A DNA stretch of 64,000 bases from Allantophomopsis cytisporea. Lineage: Eukaryota; Ascomycota; Leotiomycetes; Phacidiales; Phacidiaceae. Under the pieces are notes generated by a model, which searched no databases, was not told the DNA's origin, and was given only the letters and a program-made list of their open reading frames with translations. Numbering within the stretch: the stretch's first letter is position 1; the number at the start of each line of letters is the position of its first letter. The position numbers and the translations under genes are program-made. The stretch covers positions 806,001-870,000 of the forward strand of contig CP103027.1 of the NCBI GenBank assembly GCA_024752435.1, in the 5' to 3' direction. This document shows, one piece after another, positions 12,001 through 20,306 of this stretch.

Positions 12001-13545
12001 TGGGTCAAGGTACAGAAGATGAAGCGCGAGGAAGCAGAATCGGGTCTCGAATTTATTGGCTTCATCGTTTTTGAGAATAAGCTCAAACCAACCACTGCTG
12101 GTGTCTTGGATGAACTCACCGATGCCGGTATTCGAAAAGTAATGTGCACTGGGGATAATATTCTCACCGCAATCAGTGTTGCCAGAGAATGCAATCTCAT
12201 TGACCGGACAGCACATTGTTTTGTACCCCATTTCGCTGAAGGAGACTCACAAGATTCGAAAGCTCAGCTCACCTGGGAAAGCATTGACAACAGTATCTAT
12301 CATCTTGACAATGAAACGCTCACCCCCCTTCCACCTCCTGTCGATGGTGATGCCTCATTGCCATATGACATCTCGAATCTAAGGAATTACTCATTGGCTA
12401 TCAGCGGTGATGTCTTCAGGTGGATCGTCGATTACGCTCCTCCGGAGGTATTAAAGAGGATGCTCGTCTGTGGTCAAGTCTTTGCACGTATGTCTCCTGA
12501 CGAGAAACATGAACTGGTTGAGAAGTTGCAAAGTCTTGATTACTGCTGTGGTTTTTGTGGAGACGGAGCTAATGATTGCGGTGCTTTGAAAGCAGCGGAT
12601 GTTGGGATATCCCTTTCTGAGGCTGAAGCTTCCGTTGCTGCTCCATTCACCAGTCGAGTGTTTGATATCACTTGTGTTCCAGAGGTTATCAGAGAGGGAC
12701 GCGCTGCGCTGGTTACGAGCTTCAGTTGCTTCAAGTATATGAGTCTGTATTCCGCTATCCAGTTCTCATCGGTTAGCTTTCTTTATACCTCTGCGTCAAA
12801 CCTTGGAGACTTCCAGTTTCTATTCATTGACTTGCTCTTGATTCTTCCAATTGCTATATTCATGGGCTGGACTGGCGCATATCCTGTGCTATGTAAGAAG
12901 AGGCCCACCGCGAATTTAGTTTCCCGGAAGGTCTTAACTCCATTGCTGGGTCAGATCGCAATTGTGATCATGATCCAAGCTGTTGGCTTCAAAGCTGTTC
13001 AAAGACAACCATGGTTAGTGTCATCTGATTTGCTATCAAGTTCTGGTATTGACGGTGTTGCAGGTTTATCCCGCCACATCTTGACAAGGAAAGGTCGAAC
13101 GTCGAGAACTCTGAGAATACCACCTTGTTCCTCGTTTCTTGTTACGAATACATACTTTCGGGCATCGTTCTCAGTATCGGACCACCCTTCCGTCAATCCA
13201 TGTCACAGAATCGTAAGTTTTCCCATGCACATTGTCCAACGACTGCTTTTAACACATAAATCAGTGCCGTTTGTGGTGACTATAGTTGTTACTTTACTGT
13301 TCTCATCCTACATGCTCTTTGATCCCGCTGATTGGCTGTATCGATTTATGCAACTCACATCCATGACCTGGGATTTCCGAGTTTTCATCTTGGTTCTCGG
13401 TATTGGCTACTTCGTTATAGCGTGGGTTTGTGAACAATACGTCTTCCAGAAACTAGCAAGATATATAGGGACTCTGAGACAGAAAATGGGCAAGAAGAAG
13501 GAACGGAAGCAGTACAAGCTCATTCAGGAGCGGATGCGTGTATAA
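9094..13545 (+). CDS. P5B-type ATPase, Ypk9/ATP13A2 family
   Basis: Predicted vacuolar or late endosomal pump of about 1,320 residues. Family members (yeast Ypk9, animal ATP13A2) are linked to polyamine and heavy-metal handling. P5B identity rests on the M4 signature PPALPATLTIGT, because P5A enzymes carry PPELP. Other motifs in order: actuator loop LTGESVPVSK (about 10720-10800), phosphorylation loop CFDKTGTLTEDGLDVLGIRV with the aspartate near residue 629, KGAPE, MCTGDN, and hinge CGFCGDGANDCGALKAAD near residue 1027. Membrane segments appear after residue 120 and at the C-terminus (SLYSAIQFSSVSFLYTSA, FLFIDLLLILPIAIFMGW). Nine introns join in frame. The first, at 9249-9302, connects HDE to VFAGPM. 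No lesion seen, so probably functional. Confidence 0.95.
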
Positions 13546-14231
13546 ATGTATTATGATTTTAGCGTGTTTCCTTGTATATATTGCTATTGTACGCTAGAAT
13601 AGAGTTGATTTCGGAGAGATCCCACTTTAGATCACGATAGAGTTTGGGTGAGGTCGTTCAACCTATCCATGGGTGGCGCATGACCATCAGAAAAAGGTCC
13701 GAAAAACAAGGAGGAGGTGAGGGACGCTTTCTGTCCACATACTGGTATCCATAGAATCCATGGAATCCTCTACATCTTCAAATCAGAAAAGGGAGAGCTG
13801 CACAGTAAGTACGGTACCCAGCTGCTTTTCCTACAGAATGTCTACCAATCGCCGTTCCAGCGTCCCTGAGTCGCAAAAGTATCCAGCAATCACGTTCCAT
13901 TTCCGTACGTTTTGGTGTACTCGATGGAGGAAATGATTCACAGATGCATGGAAATGCAGCATGTGAACGGGGTTCAGTGACACTAAAGCAGTGCGGGCGG
14001 CGATAAGCCGCTTAGCTGCCAAGGCTGACGTACCGTAGAAAGCCACCAGAGCGGTGGCATGGAAATCCAGTTCATGCAACAACAGCACAAGCACCAGCAC
14101 ACCATTGAAATACGTATATTCGCCTTAACCTGACCGTGGTTCCTCTTCTCTTTTGTCTCGTTCCAAAAGCAACACTTTCTCTTCTTCTCTCCACCAACAA
14201 GGCTCTCTCTTGTTTGATAGTCATTGCCAGA
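13546..14231. other. Spacer between the ATPase and GTPase genes
   Basis: ATPase 3' flank and GTPase promoter/5' UTR. The region from 14130 to 14231 is pyrimidine-rich, typical of fungal 5' leaders. A minus-strand open frame at 13831-14100 shows no family features. Confidence 0.45.
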
Positions 14232-15009
14232 ATGTCGAACGATGAGAACCTACCCACCCTTAAGATCCTCATGATCGGTCCCTCCGGTACAGGGAAGAGC
14301 GCGCGTGCGTTATCCGCACCCCTGACGATAAGAAAGAGATGCTGATTGCGTGCAGTACTTATTCGCTATTGCGATGATCAGTTCGACTCGGAGAGCTCGA
14401 CAGCTACTATCGGCGTGGATTTCAAAGTATGAATATATCCAGAGAAAGATCTCTAGTGGTCACATTGGTACTGACGGAGCGTCGAATAGTTGAAGAAACT
14501 GTCAGTACATGGGAAAGCCTATAGACTCAACCTCCTCGACACCGCCGGCCAGGAACGCTTCCGTACACTGAGTAACAGTTATTATCGCGGTGCTCATGCC
14601 GTTATACTTGTCTACGATATCTCGAATCGAGAGAGCTTCCAGGCTATGGAACGGTGGTTTGAAGAGGCGGAGGCGAATGCTATTCCTGGGGCTGTCTTGT
14701 ACCTGGTATATACCCACAAAACAATGATGGTTAGAGAAAAGAAACTGACACCTACAGGTTGGGAGTAAGCTAGACAAAGCAGCAACATCAAGAGCAGTCA
14801 AATATGAAGAGGGTGTGGCGTTGGCGACAGCACACGGCTCAAAGTTCTGCGAGGTCAGTTCGAAGACACGGGAAAATGTACGGAAACCGTTCATAGATGT
14901 GGTTGATGAGATTGTCAAGAACCCGGAACTTCTTAACTACAATACAAGGCAGCGATCAGGTGTGGCGGTGGGGGGAAGCAACGCAGATGCGGGAGGATGC
15001 GCTTGTTGA
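14232..15009 (+). CDS. Rab-like small GTPase (Rab18/Rab1-like)
   Basis: Membrane-trafficking switch GTPase of 203 residues in four exons (14232-14304, 14356-14426, 14490-14705, 14758-15009; the total is an exact multiple of three). G1 is GPSGTGKSALLIRY, the switch I threonine is in TATIGVDFK, G3 is LLDTAGQERFRTLSNSYYRG, and G5 is EVSSKTRENV. G4, normally NKxD, reads SKLD (VGSKLDKAA). The C-terminus ends GGCAC, a CxC pair suited to double geranylgeranylation by Rab GGTase. The WDTAGQ tryptophan is replaced by LDTAGQ, as in Rab18-type proteins. Subfamily assignment is tentative. A short TCTATG repeat lies just after the stop (15032-15058). Confidence 0.88.
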
Positions 15010-15935
15010 TGAGATGAAGTTGCCCTCTATTATGTATATGTCTATGTCTATGTCTATGATACCCTTATGGTTTTTGTCTACTCTTTCGGTTTCAGAAACT
15101 TCACCACCACTGGTCATTGTTAGCTTTTTGTAGCAATGGATCACTTGAATTTTATTTGAATCTTGTCAAAACTTCACCGGCTTCTTAGGAATCACTCACG
15201 GTGCAGTATCCCGTATCGATCGTTGTCTCCAGGTTGGAAGCGCAAAAAGAACTTCCTACTGAATGGGAGTCCTTCATCCGGGTTACACTTACTCTGTGTG
15301 CCACGTACGTACGAAGAGTATGGGCTTCTCGAGGCGTAGATAGCGCTTTGGGTCCTTGAAGGGAAATTCTCCCTATTATTTGGTGGAATTCGCTGATGAC
15401 GGAAACTTTTCCGTTGGCGGTGTGGTCGGCATAATGCTTGGTGTTCTATTGGAGTAAACCAATACCGAGTGCTTCATGTCATGGGCTTGGGGACTATTAT
15501 TGTTTGTACTTTCACAGAGCAAGTATGTTAGTCTTAAATTAGGTGCTGCAATAACTTGGAATCATCCGAAAATCCAAGTTTCAATCTGATTAAGTTGATG
15601 AGTTAATTTATGTTTGGTGATGTCCTACGATACTACCCTAACTCATGTGTTCTTGAATGAACAAGTTGAGTTGATATTCGCTGATGATACTTAGAAGCGA
15701 TAGCAATCCTCAAACAGAAAAAAATTTGGGACTATTATCTTTGCAAGTAAAAAATTACCCAGTTAGACTAATTCTAAGAGATTACAGAGAAGATAAAACA
15801 AAAACATGCTAAGTTTGGTTCTTAGATGGATGTCATTACTTTCCGCTGTAATAAAAATATAAGTCAGTTCACAGTAAATCAAAATATCTATCCATCAATA
15901 GAAATTCAAATAGAGCGATCCACTCCAACAATTCA
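15010..15935. other. A+T-rich spacer before the tRNA-Arg cluster
   Basis: Gene-free. Becomes clearly A+T-rich from about 15500 to 15900. No RNA or protein gene recognised. Confidence 0.5.
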
Positions 15936-16007
15936 GCTCGGCTGGCGCAATGGTAGCGCGCAAGACTTCTAATCTTGAGGCTGTGGGTTCGAGTCCCACG
16001 TCGAGTG
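15936..16007 (+). tRNA. tRNA-Arg (anticodon UCU), copy 1, intact
   Basis: A 72-nt cloverleaf. Acceptor GCTCGGC pairs with GTCGAGT including two G-U pairs; D stem GCGC/GCGC; anticodon stem CAAGA/TCTTG with loop CTTCTAA giving anticodon TCT (reads AGA); T stem GTGGG/CCCAC with TTCGAGT loop; discriminator G. A Pol III terminator of eight T residues begins at 16010. The upstream flank CAACAATTCAG is shared with copy 2. Confidence 0.96.
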
Positions 16008-16346
16008 ACTTTTTTTTGTTTTTTCTTACCTCAAGTTGCACAGACATTTCTTTTTGCCGCGTCCTCTCCAATTCTCATGAATAGATTTGGTTTGATTAGC
16101 TTTTAGACGCTCGTCGCCCTCCATCGGCGATATCCATTTTTTATCTTTGCTTTTACCACATTCGGCAACCAATCCTCTGTATGTAGTTGTTCATCAATAA
16201 TGGGCTAAATCCTGGACTGGTGGAGAACAACAATGGCTAACACCCATATTTCCTAAGCTATTACACATCTCCACCCAGGCTCTCTTGCCTAGCCATTACC
16301 AAAACCCTTCATAAGGCCCAAATAGCAGCGACTTGACAACAATTCA
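16008..16346. other. Spacer between tRNA-Arg copies 1 and 2
   Basis: Starts with T-rich terminator sequence. The last 11 bases before copy 2 (CAACAATTCAG) repeat the flank of copy 1, which suggests copying of the gene with its leader. No other gene seen. Confidence 0.5.
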
Positions 16347-16472
16347 GCTCGGCTGGCGCAATGTAAGTAGCATCACAGCTCCATCATCACATCAACAAAT
16401 TCTAACTTTCAAACAGGGTAGCGCGCAAGACTTCTAATCTTGAGGCTGTGGGTTCGAGTCCCACGTCGAGTG
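16347..16472 (+). tRNA. tRNA-Arg (UCU), copy 2, split in the D-loop by a 54-bp spliceosomal-type intron
   Basis: The first 16 bases (16347-16362) and last 56 bases (16417-16472) together are identical, base for base, to the 72-nt tRNA-Arg copies on either side. Between them lie 54 bases (16363-16416) starting GTAAGT and ending CAG. Removing them restores a complete cloverleaf with anticodon TCT. The position is the D-loop after AAT, not the 37/38 site used by ordinary eukaryotic tRNA introns. A six-T terminator follows at 16474-16479. The B box (GGTTCGAGTCC) is intact, and the A box is kept except for its last base. It could be a functional gene whose transcript is spliced, or a recently inactivated copy. 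Confidence 0.85.
16363..16416 (+). other. Spliceosomal-type intron inside tRNA-Arg copy 2
   Basis: 54 bp with donor GTAAGT, branch-like TTCTAAC (CTAAC at 16402-16406, about 11 bases before the end) and acceptor CAG. This matches the mRNA introns of neighbouring genes in size and signals. The longest T-run inside is three, so Pol III should read through. I see no obvious bulge-helix-bulge that the tRNA endonuclease would need, though this was only checked by eye. Confidence 0.75.
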
Positions 16473-16805
16473 CTTTTTTGACATTTTGCTCCTCTACTTA
16501 TCACTTTGTCTGATAGTCCCCCTCCATACTCATCTCGATGGTATGATAAACTTTTGCTCCCGTCGAGTCAAGCAAACCCGCCGCAGAGGAGCCGGCCAGA
16601 CAGCGTATGTAGTTATCATCTGCAATTTTTGCCGGTCCAACCAACCCTGAGAGTGGAGAAAAGTTCCCAAGAAAATTTCAACTCCTCCTTGTCTACTGGT
16701 GAGTCTTGCCTTCAAGAGCCCACTTGGTGCTTCTCACCCACCATTTAACTACCATTTGACTTATGGCCTTCATGAATGCAAATAAGCATCTCTTGCCATA
16801 AATCA
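16473..16805. other. Spacer between tRNA-Arg copies 2 and 3 with an exon-like fragment
   Basis: From about 16509 an open frame reads SDSPPPYSSRWYDKLL and ends at a GTATGT donor-like site (about 16611). A second donor-like GTGAGT follows TCTACTG near 16700. No ATG opens this frame and no family is recognised. It may be chance or a relic. Confidence 0.3.
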
Positions 16806-16877
16806 GCTCGGCTGGCGCAATGGTAGCGCGCAAGACTTCTAATCTTGAGGCTGTGGGTTCGAGTCCCACGTCGAGTG
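16806..16877 (+). tRNA. tRNA-Arg (anticodon UCU), copy 3, intact
   Basis: Identical to copy 1 over all 72 bases, with anticodon TCT. Pol III terminator of seven T residues at 16883-16889. The upstream flank (CATAAATCAG) differs from copies 1 and 2 except for the last few bases. A 12-bp palindrome with core ACCTAGGT lies downstream at 16919-16930. Confidence 0.96.
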
Positions 16878-17527
16878 ACCTCTTTTTTTGTCAAAATTTT
16901 GCTTATACCTTTGTCCTACTACCTAGGTAGTTGAACTGTTACTTATTTTTGGCTCTGTTGATGTATGTACATGACGAATTTGTGTCTGTGTGGTAGTGGT
17001 AGTGATTTTTTAAGCGAATCGTTGCTTGCCCCGGATGGTGCTATTATAATATTCCTTATTGAGGAGAAATGAATCATAGCCATCCATATATGGTCATAAC
17101 AATATGTGAGATTTTATTGCTGTGGCTAGTTTACAGCAGAGACAGTCTATATATGTATCAAAAAGTATCTGTATTTAAACAAACCAAGTCATGAATGGAT
17201 AAGCATGATATTCCGGTATCTAGAATACCGTTAGAATATGGGAATCAATCAAATACACGAGTAGACACAGTCAAAATCAAAGACAGCCGACCAGGTAAAC
17301 AGATGAGGACAGATCCAAACGCTATACAAACTCCAAGAATTCTCCCACCAAACCAATCAAACCAACTGAAGCCCCCCTCCAAATCCAAATGATGATGGTG
17401 ATAAGTGTCGAGACATAAGAATGCCTGTTTCATCCCCAAGTCAAAATATCCCATACACAAACAACAAACACAAACAAATATCCATAGCCATTTGACGCCA
17501 TAATATTTCCTGATAATGAATAGCGCA
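16878..17527. other. Spacer after the tRNA cluster, 3' flank of a Zn2Cys6 gene
   Basis: No gene recognised. Holds the tRNA terminator, a palindrome at 16919-16930 and the probable 3' UTR of the minus-strand factor ending at 17528. Confidence 0.5.
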
Positions 17528-19272
17528 TCATGACAGTACCAACCGCCATTCGTTCTTCGCCAGCACATCCAACCAATCAACATCATGGCCCTTAGGCCCC
17601 TTAGCACCAGCAGCACGGAGTCGCCACAGCTCTTCAAGAACCTCTGAACAACGCAAAATATTCTTGAAACCGCGATGAGCAAGCAGAGCACTAAGGCGTA
17701 GACGGACAGTCTCGATATGTGAAGCCTGAGTAGCATCGCCACCAGCCATGAAAAGTGGGAAGACGAGGCCACACTCAGGTAGGGACTGGATAGGGATGCG
17801 ATTGATATGGTACATGGCATCCTCAACAGCCTTTGCAATCTTAGCCACGATTGCAGCTTCGGTCGGTGCGGAAGAACGGTTTGCTTGACACCATTGGCGT
17901 TCTTTCCTATAGAGGGCGATCAGAGCTGAGCTACGATAGGCCTCGGCGAGTTCCATGATGTAGAAGTCGGGTAACTTAGGACATGTCCATTGGTTCAGGC
18001 GCACATCTAGATTGTTTGCTGTGTGCCAGAAATCAGGCCGTACAAATGGTCCGGATACACCTTGTAAGACATCTTCCAGAGAGATTTCGCACTCCACGCG
18101 CGCTCGATTGCGAGTGTCGAGGGTGCAGATCTCGGAGACCATACCTAGAATCTCGGAACCAGCTCCGAAGTAGGCATCGATGACTGTGCTATCATCGCTC
18201 AGCCAATAAGTGCCGGCAATCAGCGGCGGATCCATAGATGTAACGGCTCCGAAAATATCATGATATGCGAAATTCCGCAAGAGCCATTGGCCATCTCTGG
18301 AAGTTTTGAAGCAATCCGGACCTTTTAATTGGACTCCGCCAGGACCAGTACTTCGAGCAGATAGAATGATGTTCCTGGCTCCACATAGATGCTGATACCA
18401 GTACTTCGTATCTCCGAGCACAATGTCCGTGGCACAGAGCACAAGACATGCTGCGAGGATAGCATCCGAGTCCTGGGGCGCTTGAATAGGAGAGGATAGA
18501 GATGCTGCCACTAGGAGAAGAGCGGAAGATCGGTTCTCAAGAGCAGCTGCGTGATGGGGTTTGTGATAATGGGATAAATGTGCAGATGACCAGGCCACTA
18601 GAGATCTCTGTAAAGGAGGAGATTCCATAGCCATTGGAAGGAAGACTTGCAAATTCAGTACGGGCACACATTCAGAATGTCCCAGATGACTTACCGGATA
18701 GAAAGGAGTTGTTGTGATGCGTAGTGGATAGTAGATTTGCCAATATCTCTGTATAGTAGCTGAGCATAGCTCGTCTATCTCGGCCCCGGATGGGATCTGC
18801 AAACTCGCCAAGATTGGTCGTATCTGGCGCCCGCAAGATATGAAGAGTCGGTTCGGACTTCCTCTTCACCATGGAGGTGGAGGGTCCAGCGACGACAGAT
18901 TCAGCCTCATCGTCGGACGAGTGGATTTTCCGCGGCGGTTCGCGCTTGCATACAAGATTCAGGCGCTTGCAGTGGCCACAGAGCGGATATTGTTCATCAC
19001 ATTTCTTCCGCCTGAAGCTCAGAAACAGGTGCAACAGTCAGCGCTCAATCCCTCAACGTCTATGGCCGATTTCCTGTACTGTCATGAGGAGGGAAAGGGG
19101 GTTCGGGTCACGGGATCTAGACATTTACTGACCTGTGGCGGCAGGTCAAACAACCCAGACGATCACGCTTTGTGCCAGTTCTCCTGCTGGGGGTGGGTTT
19201 TGCATTGGTTTTCTGCGGAGCTTTGGGAGCTGCTATAAGGGCTGTCGACGGTTCCTCGCCCAAATTGGCCAT
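17528..19272 (-). CDS. Zn(II)2Cys6 transcription factor
   Basis: Predicted nuclear DNA-binding regulator of 524 residues in three exons (19272-19133, 19011-18695, 18645-17528; in frame throughout). The start MANLGEEPSTALIAAPKAP was found by extending the frame through the first intron. The zinc cluster is GCLTCRHRRKKC followed by YPLCGHCKRLNLVC (CX2CX6CX6CX2CX6C), interrupted by an intron after TCRH. A linker rich in S, D and E follows, then a fungal-specific transcription factor domain: RRAMLSYYTEILANLL, FLPMAMESPPLQRSLVAWSS, DAILAACLVLCATDIVLGD, and near the C-terminus PECGLVFPLFMAGGDA. This is the layout of the large family of fungal C6 regulators with an acriflavine- or UGA3-like domain. 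Target genes are unknown. The next gene upstream is an MFS transporter on the same strand. Confidence 0.9.
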
Positions 19273-20027
19273 GTAAGGTACTGGTAGATCAAGGGATGTA
19301 GTAATACTTTCGAAAAACTTCGACGAAAAGGCGGAGAACTGGCAGGGTTTCCGCCGGGGAAAGTGCGGCTACTGAGGGGTGATTGAAGGAGAGTGGATTG
19401 TGAGAGGGAGTATGCTGTGTATGGCGCTTTCTATTTGGATTTATGTTGTTGTTCTCATTGTATCTTTGAAGGTTGATAGATTTGGATGTGGAGGTGTTGA
19501 ATTCGCGGAGTGCATTGAAGTCCAAGCTTTCTATGTGCATCGTACGGGCGATTGTCGATTATTCTAGATGGGCACATAGGTAGGCACATACATACCTACA
19601 TGCCCGCGCACGCATTACTTCTGACCGGGACGCAGCCTAGAGGTCGGCCAATACATACCTTACACCGCGCCCCGTCCAGCCGCGCTGCACAGGGACCCAG
19701 ACTCTTCTCTCAGCACACCACTACTGCTACACCACCACACTACGCAGAACAGCTTATCTCGAAGCAAATATAGCCCCGCCTTCTTATCTACTCACTAGCC
19801 ACCTTTACACTAGCCACCCCTTAAAGAATGGGCAGGGTAGAGAGAGTATCATGTACGTATATATTCTTGATCAAATTATAGAAGAGTCATTCTACACTTC
19901 TGGCGTGATGCTTTGAATACTTGGGTGTTTGTTTGTTTACGAGGTACGAACGTCTACGAGATAGTGCAAGGTTGATGTGTAGAAGTATATATACTCGAAG
20001 GACATCAAGCTCATATATGAATTCAAC

Positions 20028-20064
<37 letters not shown>

Positions 20065-20306
20065 TTAGAATACTCTAGAGGCATAAATGCAATCTTCTAT
20101 CTATACAATCTGCCAAATTCCCAATGCCAAAACCCAATGCGAGGAGATATACAAAGCCTAATAGGTAAGCTCCAAAGTCCCACCGCTCCATCGCCATACC
20201 CCGAACACCTGATCACGCAGAAGGGATATGAGAAATATTGGCATCATTCAATCATCCAACACCCTGCGTCTGCGTCCAAAGCCTCATGTACAAGAAAACA
20301 TCCCTC
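19273..20306. other. Spacer between a Zn2Cys6 gene and an MFS gene
   Basis: Promoter of the minus-strand factor (19273 onward) and 3' flank of the MFS gene. Contains a CAT microsatellite at 20028-20062. No gene recognised. Confidence 0.5.
20028..20062. repeat. (CAT)11 microsatellite
   Basis: Eleven uninterrupted CAT units followed by CA, in noncoding sequence about 250 bp past the MFS stop codon. Confidence 0.95.

Noticed and set aside
13831..14100. Minus-strand 89-codon frame upstream of the GTPase gene
   Set aside because: No splice context, no family resemblance, and it lies in a probable leader region.
16363..16416. Insert in tRNA-Arg as a normal tRNA-endonuclease (bulge-helix-bulge) intron
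   Set aside because: It lies in the D-loop, not after the anticodon. Its ends are GTAAGT and CAG with a CTAAC, and no clear helix with two 3-nt bulges could be drawn by eye.
16363..16416. Insert as a transposable-element footprint
   Set aside because: No target-site duplication beyond the ambiguous single G, no terminal inverted repeats, and removal is exact to the base.
17245..17838. 197-codon minus-strand frame overlapping the end of a Zn2Cys6 gene
   Set aside because: Wrong frame over the conserved C-terminal part of the factor; hydrophobic composition arises from antiphase reading.
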